64,000 bases of DNA from Parapristionchus giblindavisi (taxonomy: Eukaryota; Nematoda; Chromadorea; Rhabditida; Diplogasteridae), in assembly GCA_943737045.1 (NCBI GenBank), contig CALSFV010000066.1, forward strand, positions 125,001 through 189,000. The letters run 5' to 3'. The notes beneath the pieces are model-generated. The model was not told where the DNA came from. It worked only from the letters and a program-made list of their open reading frames with translations, and ran no database searches. Position numbers and translations under genes: made by a program. Positions 47,551-57,110 of this stretch are shown one piece after another; the first letter of the stretch is position 1, and every line of letters begins with the position of its first letter.

Positions 47551-49009
47551 CGCTGAAACTGAGATAATGTTATGGCTCGATCAAAAAGAATTCCTCGGAT
47601 GGAGTGGGTGCAACTGTGTCTCCTAATCAACCCTTGCAGATATGATGGCCCCTGTGGCAGGAATAATGAAACTGTTGAAAGTGGGGTTCAACCACGAAAA
47701 AAGATGGTAAAATTTGTTTGAAATATGGCTGCCACCACTGCAAGAGCTATTGTGTTGATCTGGATGTATTGAAAGTGCGTGAGGAAAGTGGGCCTGACAA
47801 GAGTGATGGTAGAAACATATCCTGGCAACGTAAGTAGACAAAAGAATGAGGGCGAAGATTCTTACAAAACCATGTGAGATGACTTCACTGGCATATAATA
47901 TGCATTGTCCTAGAAGTCCCATTGTTAACTTTTCTGGAAATTCAATATAACGAAGAAGAAAATTCTAGTCAACTGGATTCATAAACTAAATGAATCCGAC
48001 GTTTCCATTTTAGATATTTAGGAAGATTTGCACAATTCTTGGTGTGCACAAAGACGCATGGAGCGTTAGATGACTGGAGTCATTACAAGGGTGAGGGATT
48101 TGGTTCGACCTTCATTGAAAAGGAAATGACTTTGGATACATAGAATTCGATTGGATTACTAACAGAGACGAAGTAAGCGGAGACGTTGTCGCCCCCAAGT
48201 AAGATGGAAGGATCTTCTCATGCGAATATCCGTTCCAACATTTCTGAGACGAACTAACAATAAGATTAAGATTGAAAATGATTAATCAAACAAGTCTCAT
48301 CCAAATCTGTGAGATAAAATTTAAATCTGTCGGTGAGCTTCCTTCATTCTTACAGGAGATCAGTGATATCATCACCGGATGCTTTCATCTTTGGGAATAA
48401 ATTATTATTATTATTATTATTATTGTTTATTTATTTATTTATTTTCGATCTCTGGTGGACAAAGAAAAGTGAAATTCTGTATGAAACGATTCTTACTTTA
48501 TCACACAGTATAATTTATACGCTCAAGGTTCATTACAAAATCAATTGATCTCGGATTCGTTCTAAATCAGTGATGCGGTCGTGTTAAATGATTTGGACTA
48601 ACCGGCTATCATATTCGCACTTGCCTCTATCGACAATGGAAGATCAGAGATCAGATTTCTGAGAATTGGAAAAAAAACAATGGCATAGATAAAACACAAC
48701 GATAAAAGTTCAATTTTAGATTGAGGAGTACATCTCCATCAGGAATCCCGACTCATCCAATTATTCTTGCTTTATTTAGGAATATGCTATCTCATTTCCA
48801 ATGAATTTGATCAAAAGATCAACATCGAATGAGTCACTCACATGCAAAAGAGTGATAGTTTTCGGTGAAAGAGGGCAGGAGCTAGAGATAGAGATAGAAA
48901 GTACGAGATGGAGACAGAGTCACCATAGCAATTTTTGAGTGTCTTGTATCGTTATATGTTTACACGCTTATTAACATTGTTCTCGTTGAGCCCTAGGGCG
49001 AAGGTAAAA
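47551..49009. other. upstream region of copy G, with RTE-like remnant
   Basis: A minus frame at 47623-47922 (MGLLGQCILYASEVISHGFV) overlaps the conserved upstream region and may be a 5' leader. Around 48150-48290 a plus frame (RPQVRWKDLLMRI) resembles the C-terminus of RTE-type ORFs. An ATT/TTTA microsatellite follows at 48400-48445. No firm gene. Confidence 0.4.
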
Positions 49010-49590
49010 TATTATATTTAAGATGGAAAGAGATTGAGAGGAAGAGAGATAGAGATAGGGTGAGAGCGAGAGGAACAGAGAGGAAGAGAGATAGAGAGAG
49101 GGTGAGAGAGAGGGGAAGAGAGAGGAAGAGAGATAGAGAGAGAGGGAGATCGAGAGAGGAAGAGAGAGGAAGAGAGATAGAGAGAGGGTGAGAGAGAGAG
49201 GAAGAGAGAGGAAGAGAGATAGAGAGAGGGTGAGAGAGAGGGGAAGAGAGAGGAAGAGAGATAGAGAGAGGGTGAGAGAGAGAGGAAGAGAGAGGAAGAG
49301 AGATAGAGAGAGGGTGAGAGAGAGGGGAAGAGAGAGGAAGAGAGATAGAGAGAGAGGGTGATAGAGAGAGGAAGAGAGAGAAAGAGAGATAGGGAGAGGG
49401 TGAGAGAGAGAGAGGAAGAGAGATAGAGAGAGGGTGAGAGCGAGAGGAAGAGAGAGGAAGAGAGATAGAGAGAGGGTGAGAGAGAGAGAGGAAGAGAGAG
49501 GAAGAGAAATAGAGAGGGGTGAGAAAGAGAGGAAGAGAGAGGAAGAGAGTTAGAGAGATGGTGAGAGGAAGAGAGAGAGACGGTGAGAGA
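49010..49590 (+). repeat. GA-rich minisatellite
   Basis: About 580 bp of pure purine-rich repeats, with a unit near GAGGAAGAGAGATAGAGAGAGGGTGAGA (written in parts: GAGGAAGAGAGATAGAG, AGAGGGTGAGAGAGAG). The duplicated locus near 58480-58530 has only about 50 bp, so the array expanded or collapsed after duplication. Confidence 0.9.
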
Positions 49591-50394
49591 AGATGAGTAA
49601 TAGGCCTTTTGTGTTCACAAACGATGGGTACATTCTACGCTGAAAAATTTACCGATTTTTCTCGAAATTTCTCGAATTTCCCGGACTTTTTCGAGAAAAC
49701 TTATTTCCCGATTAGGCTAGTCTACCAAACTAAGCTACTAGGTAGGCATACAAAAATAAGGCTCAAAGTTGTTTTAGTGTAGATATGTTATATCAATTGT
49801 CGCGTCGATAAATCAAATATTGATTGATTCATTAAAAATATGTCATATTACTTTTGTATTCGAACATTATTTATCAAAATTAGCTAACAGTGTTGCCAAG
49901 TGTCTTCGACTGTTCGTCTATTGAATCTTGTATTGTAGGTAAGAAATGGTCGAAGATGTCTCATCCCGATTCAATTGTCTCACTCAATTACGCGTACCAC
50001 TTTCAACTCTAAGTGTCAGGGTTGTTCCTTTTTTTTTATTTGATTTTTTAAAAATTTTTATTTCCGTCACAGTTCTCTGTTTTTTGGACCAGGTTAATTA
50101 TTCTGCAATTCAAATACATACTCATTTTGGTAGACCGCACAGAAGTATATCTAACGACTGAAGATTGGGGAGGTGTTGGGGGTGGAGGAGAGTACTAAAT
50201 TGCCTGGGCCAAAAACCAGAGAAGTGCCAGATGCCAGATGCACATGAATTATTTGAAGAGTTTTGAGGTGCACTATTATTTATCATGACGAACGTTGGAT
50301 CAACGATGTGACATTATATTTGTTCTCTAGTACATTTGAGAAGTTTTCTGATGAATGAATAAAAAAAAACAGCACGGACCGGGCTGACGGACTT

Positions 50395-50660
50395 CGTCCA
50401 GTGCTACAGATTGAAACGGTGGCGATGGGCTGCCCGCTTATCTTCACTTGATCCTGACAGATGGTCGAGAAGAGTGTTGGAATGGCACCCACGAGGGCCA
50501 AAACGATCAAGAGGAAGATCCGAATTGAGATGGAAGGATGAATTTGTGAAGATAGTCGGGCCAGGCTTTATCAACGTTGCGCGCAACAAGGATCAGTGGA
50601 ACCATCTCATGTCACTACAGATCCGGTGACCCACCGCTTAGTTGATCTCGATAAAGTGTT
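50395..50660 (+). pseudogene. RTE-type retrotransposon 3' end fragment
   Basis: The plus frame encodes RLKRWRWAARLSSLDPDRWS, then VLEWHPRGPKRSRGRSELRW and KDQWNHLMSLQIR plus a stop at 50627. This is the typical C-terminus of RTE-like ORF2 proteins (RW..H..R...RW...V..W.P.G.R..GR...RW.D). It is followed by an AAATGTAAATGTAAAAAA tail. Absent from the duplicate locus. Confidence 0.8.
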
Positions 50661-50930
50661 TAAATGTAAATGTAAAAAAAATAATCAATCTTGTGTTATC
50701 GATCACTTTTCAGGGTATTACCGTATGTTGTGGCAGAGTTCCCGTGCTAGGAAGCGCCGACTCCAAAAATTCATTAAGGCGGGAATTCAAAACAGAATTT
50801 CCGAACTTTGTTTTTTTCAAAGGGGTTACTCTCCCTTTAATGTTATATTCTGATTTTTATTTTTATTACGCATTACAAAGAGAAAACTTACTACAAAAAT
50901 CTAAACTATAAGCAAATATTCGCATATATT

Positions 50931-51033
50931 TAAAGGCTCACTCCGAGTATTGCACTCTCCTCTCTGACAACGCTCTCTCGTATACAAAGACAGCGAGAGA
51001 GCATTGCCAGAGCGAAGAGTTACAATTAGACAG
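50931..51033. repeat. family P palindromic MITE
   Basis: TTTAAAGGCTCACTCC end and CTCTCTCG / CGAGAGAGCATTGCCAGAG core. Counterpart at 59827. Confidence 0.7.
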
Positions 51034-51044
51034 ATGATTTCGAT

Positions 51045-51133
51045 ACAAGTTTTTTTCGATATTTCATTTTTTAAATTTCGATATTTCATTTTTTAAATTT
51101 CGATATTTCATTTTTTTAATTTCGATATTTCAT
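51045..51133 (+). repeat. 20-bp tandem repeat
   Basis: Four to five copies of TTTTTAAATTTCGATATTTC. The duplicate locus near 59950 lacks the array. Confidence 0.85.
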
Positions 51134-51224
51134 TGACACTAGAATGGAATATAGAATGAAATTGCAGCAAACTTCACAACGTTGAAATAGCGAGACACTC
51201 TGTGGACTATTCATGGGAGGTTTG

Positions 51225-51346
51225 TTAAAGGCACACCCCAAGCAAATTTTACTCTCCGCATTGGCAATACTCTCTTAAAGTCAAAGAAAGCGAGAGAGTG
51301 TGGCCAGAGCGGAGAGTTTAAATGTGTCTTGGGGGTGTCGCTTTAA
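51225..51346. repeat. family P palindromic MITE
   Basis: TTAAAGGCACACCCCAAGCA and reverse-complement end TTGGGGGTGTCGCTTTAA. Counterpart at 60050. Confidence 0.75.
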
Positions 51347-51590
51347 GTCTTGCACACTCGACGATATTCTCAGCCCCACAAACTGTTTCTGAGGCATCCT
51401 TACATTTACGTTACATGCCTCCGCCGTAACGACGGAGACATTACGGCGTAGGCACTAGAGACCGCCAAATGACTAGAGAAAGTGATATTTAAATGAGGGA
51501 GACAATTGCCCAAATACCTCTCCTTTGTTATACATTCCATTTTCATTTCTTGACAAAGTTCAATCGGCTACTCTCTCATTCTCTCTCTCA

Positions 51591-52873
51591 ATGGTGCGTG
51601 GTCCGGCGCCTATTCGGGATGAATTTGAAGTTGTTGATAATGTCAAACAGAGTTATAAGTGTAAACTTTGTAATGCATTTCTGCTCTGAAAGAAGTCAGG
51701 AAACCTGGAGAAACATTATCGGTGAGTAATTTACTTTTATTCCATTTTATGAGTGTTTGTTAGTGTCATGCACCCATCCACTTACAGTACTGGCCAAAAA
51801 AGTGTAACATTTGGATTTTTCGCCATAACTTTTTTTCAAACTCAACCGATCGAGTCCAGATTTCCAGGGATAATTTTGATAGAGCGTAATCAGACGATCC
51901 GATGTCGTGGTCGACTTGCGAGGTCGTACATTAACCTTCTTCATTGTTTGAGCACGGATTGAAGTTTTGATGACCTTCAGGATAGTCGAAACAGTCACTC
52001 GGAACTGCTGTGACAGAGTGCCAATGACAGTCCCATCTGACGTCCACGACTAATGGATTCTCGCTCCGATCTCGGTAGATTCTTGCTCTCAAGAATCCGT
52101 CTCATACTTTTAAAACGATACAATACACATTGCTAGCAAAATTAGTGAAAAAATTAAGTCGAAATCGAAGAAACCGAAAATCTCACTTTTGTGACTTTTG
52201 ATAAATTCTAAATAAATTTCACCGTAAGGGACAACCCGGGTTATTTTGTTGTGTAAAACACGTCAAAACTCTATCAAAATTATCCCTGAAAATCTGGACT
52301 CGATCGGTTGAGTTTGAAAAAAGTTATGGCGAAAAATCCAAATGTTACACTTTTTTGGCCAGTACTGTATGTTACATGGAGCGCCGAGAACGATCGATAC
52401 AAACCCTTTCACTCTGCACTACTTCGTCTTCTAATCAGTAACAGACCTCGTTATGTCACACTTGTCAATACATTCTGTTTTCAGCTCTCGCCATTCCATT
52501 TGCTGTTGTCGATCACCCTCTGTTCATTGCTTTTGTCAAGCTTCTCAATGGAAATTATGATCCACCATCTGCGAAAACGGTGAGAATTTATTTTTTTTTA
52601 CAAACCTGTTTTGAATTGAAGCTGAGTACTCGGATCCTGGATGACAATTACACGAGGAAAAGCAAGCCATAAAACAACTACTAGATGGACAGTTCACCTC
52701 GTTTACATCAGATCTTTGGTCTGGTTAGTTGTGTCTTCAAAAATCCATTAGTCATTAGTTAACTGTAAAAATTCAGGCAGAAATTGTTCCCTTTCCCTTC
52801 TATCATTAACTGCTCATTTTAGTAAATCTTTCAGTCTGATCGATGAGGAGGACGACATGAACAACGACTAAGG
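51591..52873 (+). pseudogene. hAT transposase-like gene (BED finger), broken
   Basis: 51591-51721 encodes MVRGPAPIRDEFEVV and a BED-type zinc-finger start (YKCKLCNAFLL), TGA at 51687-51689, then KKSGNLEKHYR before GTGAGT. 52485-52579 encodes IPFAVVDHPLFIAFVKLLNG, matching the hAT core, then YDPPSAKT. 52618-52722 holds LSTRILDDNY and, after a frameshift, LLDGQFTSFTSDLWSG. 52838-52873 ends LIDEEDDMNND and a stop. A Tc1-like MITE sits in the first intron. It lacks most of the catalytic region, so it is inactive. It might be related to the hAT MITEs in this window, but no end match was shown. Confidence 0.65.
51785..52367. mobile_element. Tc1/mariner-like deletion derivative with TA duplication
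   Basis: 583 bp; ends CAGTACTGGCCAAAAAAGTG and reverse complement over about 100 bp, TA on each side. Inside, on the minus strand, a remnant of the transposase DNA-binding region reads VSTILKVIKTSIRAQT and RPRKSTTTSDRLI. The catalytic domain is absent. Confidence 0.9.
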
Positions 52874-53892
52874 ATATCATCTCGTCCATTTGTTTTTTTA
52901 TGATATTTTTATTGTTAATGTTTAAATTGTTTCTGATAAAAAAATTCATCTAAGTAATATGTTCACTCTTTAGCCACGGATTCATCTTTAGCCATCTTTA
53001 GGATTCATTTGTCTAGATACTTTGGGCCAAACGTATCTTGGAAAGCATATATAGTAGCCTCTCGAAGTCATTCGTATATCACGATATACCTATGTTCGGT
53101 CAACCGCCTCTCGAGATGAAAAATTCACTCTTCTCATTTTCTCATTCGACTATGGCATATCGCTGTTTGGCGGTCTCTAGTAGGCACGTACTGCTTATTT
53201 TACGATGCATGAAAGAGGGCGGTGAGTTTCTAGTTAATCTTTGGTGTACTGACTGATCACGCTATAAACGCGATCAGACTAGATAGATCGCGCGGTAAAG
53301 TAGGTCCGAAGAAGAGATTAGGCCCTCCGGACTGAATTGGCATTGAATGATCACTGGCGTAGCAGTGATCACCCGCAGGACTTCGTGTGTCTGAAGACAA
53401 AGAGAAAGCAAAAAATACCGCAAACTATGTATTTCATGTTAAAGGTGGACTCCTGCGCTATATGACAAGGGAACCGCAAAAGTCGGGGACACTCGGTGCT
53501 AAATTCGTTGGCACAGGTCTACAAGGACCCCCCAGGGGGTCACAAAACTGTTTTGAAAATTCCCCATATTTGCTTCCTTGGTATCGAAAATCGATTATGA
53601 AAATGTGATGGAAATTTGGGCGCGAGCCCGTGGAATAGTGTCAAACACTCAAAGTACACAGTCTGTGTCCTCCGTAGCCAAGTCGTTAGAGTCCCGGATT
53701 AGCTTTTGGAATGTCGTGGGTTCCAATCCCTCTTTCTACAATTTCTTTTGCTGTATTTTTTCTTTGCTTTCCAACAGGCAGTTTCAAAGTCAAACTTCAT
53801 CTCCAACAACAACAACAACACCAACGATAAGAACAACTACAAATCAACAACGATGGAGAAGTACCTATTAACATCGGGGACAGGTTACTTTA
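52874..53892. other. gap with repeat fragments and a tRNA-like segment
   Basis: 53300-53400 repeats part of the receptor intron sequence (AAGAAGAGATTAGG, TGATCACTGGCGTAGCAGTG). 53400-53465 matches 39475-39530. 53675-53745 resembles a tRNA-derived SINE head, with A box TAGCCAAGTCGTTAGAG and B box GGGTTCCAATCCC. No gene recognised. Confidence 0.45.
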
Positions 53893-55455
53893 CAGTGGTG
53901 GCCAGAAGGAAAACATATTTTGGTTTTTTGACAATAACTTTTCTTGTAGTTAACCGATCACCCTGAAATTTTTATATAGTGTGCTCAAACGTGTTTCACA
54001 ATGTACACCGAGGCATGGAGCCGATTTTTCAATTTCAACGGCTTCCAGGCTACAGTATCCCAAAATGACTGTATGGCACATTTTGAGTGGTAGAAGTTGC
54101 GACGTATTTTCGTTGTTTTAAACAAGTTTTTCATCGTTTAAAAAGTACTTACACATGCTACTATAGTCATTTATCGATACTGTTTGCATTTATTGGATAT
54201 TAATATTCACATCGTAGATATATTGAGAATTTCATAAGGATAACATTTTTTCATCATTTTTGCTTGTTTCTTATGATTTTTTAAATGTATTTTCATGTAT
54301 TGTTGTTTTTTTATTATGGCAAAACCGAAAGGTGTGATATATATTTACTGACGCCTTGCGCATAATCTTCCGCGGCGTTATGAATGGTCTGAAGCAATCC
54401 GAACCTGCACTCCAGCTTGGTGTAAACCAGTCAACGATCTCCTGTTTCATTAAAAAGGTCCTAAAATCCGTGAAAAACCGACAACCATCACTGCCTGGTA
54501 TTTGACCCATCACCTAGCACCTTGATGACAGGAATATTATCAGCATATCGCGCGAGATCCCGCGGGCAAACTCCACAATCAACCAGCAAGAAATGACACC
54601 ATACGGTGTCACTCCTCCTTCAACTCGCACCATCCGTAGACAACCCTAACACGCTGGTTTTAACGCTTGAATTTTTAGTACGAAGCCAATAATATATCCT
54701 AAGAACAGAGAGAATCGTCTGAAGTGGCTAAAGGCTCTTTTCAAATAGACAGTCGCGGACGAGCGAAAGGTCGTCTGTTCGGACGAGTCCAAGTTAAATC
54801 TCTTGGACTCGGACGGCCGGGTTTACGTTTGTAGTCCAGTCGGGACTCGAGATGATGGCCGGAAGCATCCCCCCACGGGCTAATAGATGGCAGAAGCATC
54901 ATGGTGCACAGGAACTCGGGCTATGTCCTCTGCAGAAGAATCAATGGAATCATGATCGCAACGGCTATCGTACGCTCCTGCTCGCCGAACGTTGTTAGAT
55001 CAGTAAGAAGCACGGAAACTAAGTACTAAATTAATATTTGTTAATTTAATCCGCTTAATAATTGATTTGCACCTGAATTTTTGCCCAAATATCATCCCCG
55101 TGAGTTATCCGCTTTGACATTGATTTAATCAATTATTCTGATTGTTAACGTGTCGAATATTGATAAAAAATTGTTTAATTGATTTTTTAAAATATATTCG
55201 TGAAGAAAAAATCGAAAAAACTGCATAAATAAGTTTAAAAATTAGAGGAGAACTAACTTCCTCAAAATGAGCCCTACAGTCATTTTGGGATACTGTAGCC
55301 TGGAAGCCGTTGAAATTGAAAAATCGGCTCCATGCCTCGGTGTACATTGTGAAACACGTCTGATCACACTATATAAAAATTTCAAGATGATTGGTTAACT
55401 ACAAGAAAAGTTATTGTCAAAAAACCAAAATATGTTTTCCTTCTGGCCACCACTG
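53893..55455 (+). mobile_element. Tc1/mariner-like element with decayed transposase
   Basis: 1563 bp; ends CAGTGGTGGCCAGAAGGAAA and reverse complement, arms of about 200 bp, TA on both sides. The plus strand near 54350-54510 shows a helix-turn-helix stretch (RGVMNGLKQSEPALQLGVNQ, STISCFIKKV). Near 54765-54835 it shows ERKVVCSDESKLNLLDSDGR, which contains the expected SDES catalytic region. Several stops and frameshifts make it inactive. Its right end is the left boundary of the duplicated copy H. Confidence 0.88.
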
Positions 55456-55457
55456 TA

Positions 55458-56389
55458 GTTGTAGGAGCAGCGATTGGTGTGGTTACTGTAATTGTAGGAG
55501 TAGCGGATGGTGTGGTTACTTTAGTTGTAGGAGCAGCGGTTGGTGTGAATACTGTAGATGTAGGGGCAGCGGTTAGTGTGGTTACGGTAGATTTAGTATT
55601 GGTGGATGTGGTTACTGTAGATGTGGATTTAAGGTCGGCTACTGTAGATGGCAATGTAGGTGCGGTTGTGGATGGAGTCGATGAATCTGAGCTTTGTAAT
55701 GTGGTGTTACATTTTCAAAACGGACGCACGGCGTGCGCACGTATCAAAATGTAACACCGCATAACGATTTCACAATCTTATCTTAAGAGCATTTCAATTT
55801 TAAAATTTACCTGGGCATTTCTCCCAAAGAGGTGGTGGAGCATTCGCACATCGAATTGGTTGCCCTTCTTCATTACCCAACATCGCACACTTTCCATTGT
55901 TGAAGATCACTGCTGAGCACTGCAAATGATAAATGGTCAACGGTAATTTATAAATGTTTATATTTCGTTTATGTTTATATAATTTATATTTCATTTTAAT
56001 TATTGTATTATGTAATTGAAAATAATGGCGATAATGTTTAAAAAAATTAACTTTTAGTATGGAAATTTACAATAAGTGTTAACAAAAAATGTTAGAAATA
56101 TTGATTGCTTTCGACACTATCCATATCTTTGCTCATCAGTATTCTTATTATAGAGCTCACCTGCATGTTAATGTCACAAAGCTTCTGACAGCTAGTTAAA
56201 TCGGTTGTGCTGCCGAGATCTCCCACTAAAGGCCGTTGTGCAGCATATGGCACACTATTATAGCAGGCAATCTGAATTACACACATAAAAAATAATCGTT
56301 TCAACTGGCCAGGAAACTCGTAACCTTGGCATAGAACCTACCGTTAATTGACAGAAAGAGATAAGAGTTGTCAGTGGTAGAAGAAGCAT
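55458..56389 (-). pseudogene. copy H: truncated Thr-rich secreted protein (exons 1-4 part)
   Basis: Minus exons: 56342-56389 (MLLLPLTTLISFCQLT), 56161-56271, 55811-55919 and part of exon 4 from 55686 down to the Tc1-like element at 55455. Sequence is nearly that of copy G, including the family R MITE. Exons 5-7 and the end of the stalk are missing; reading continues into the transposon (VVARRKTYFGFLTITF) and stops. Confidence 0.82.
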
Positions 56390-56679
56390 CGCTGGAACTG
56401 AGATAATGTTACGACACGATCAAAAAGAATTCCTCGGATGAAGTGGATGTAAATTTCTCTCCTAATCAACACTTGTAGATTTGACAGCACCGTATCAGAA
56501 ATAATGAAACTGTTGAAATTGGGGTCCTATCACGAAAAAAAAAAACGAAAAAGTAAGTTAAAAATATTTGAAATATGGCGGCTACCACTGCAAGAGCTAT
56601 TGAGTTGATCTGGATGTATTGAAAGTGCGTGAGGAAAGTGGGCCTGACAAAAGTGACGGTAGAAACATATATATATATA

Positions 56680-57110
56680 TTTATCACATGCTCACGCATG
56701 AACGATACAGTCGAAAAATTGTGAAGTAATTATTAATCAATATACTCTCAAGAACGGTAGATAAAGATTAAGATGATGGATGTGGCAAATGGGGTGGGAA
56801 GTCTCATGTGAGCTAGCCGTCCCTCTCATATCATCGTGTAGTTACTCATGTATATCGTATGAGTGAATGGAGGAGTTCTTGAGTCTGCTGGGAAGAGGAC
56901 CAGTACTGCAGTCGATGATAGTGAGAATGACCAAGACGACACGTCACAATGGAGACACAATTGGGTAATGGTAGGTGCTATGGGGGAACTGTGAGGGATC
57001 AAAGTTCAGGCCGCGAAAATGGAAGGGTATTCACTTGTAATCAGTTTTCTCTTGAAGTCAGCAAAAGAGTGGGCATTATGTATACTAGGTGGTAGTTGAT
57101 TCAGCCAACG
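56680..57110 (-). mobile_element. non-LTR retrotransposon 3' fragment
   Basis: The minus frame ending at 57006 reads WLNQLPPSIHNAHSFADFKR, the usual C-terminal signature of LINE reverse-transcriptase proteins (N.LP..I..A.S...FK). The insertion separates two versions of the copy G/H upstream region. Confidence 0.6.

Larger units (their letters stand above)
46620..51480. repeat. segmental duplication, left copy
   Basis: Matches about 55456-60300. Exons of copies G and H correspond at a constant offset of 8839 bp. Beyond them both copies share the RTE remnant, the ATT microsatellite, the GA-rich tract (shortened on the right), the ATAGGCCTTTTGTGTTCACA segment and two family P MITEs. Differences: RTE fragment and extra promoter copy on the right; 50.2-50.65 kb RTE fragment on the left; 58.56-59.05 kb segment on the right. 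Confidence 0.85.

Noticed and set aside
53675..53745. Functional tRNA gene
   Set aside because: A- and B-box-like motifs are present, but I could not pair an acceptor stem or a proper anticodon arm, so it is listed as SINE-like only.
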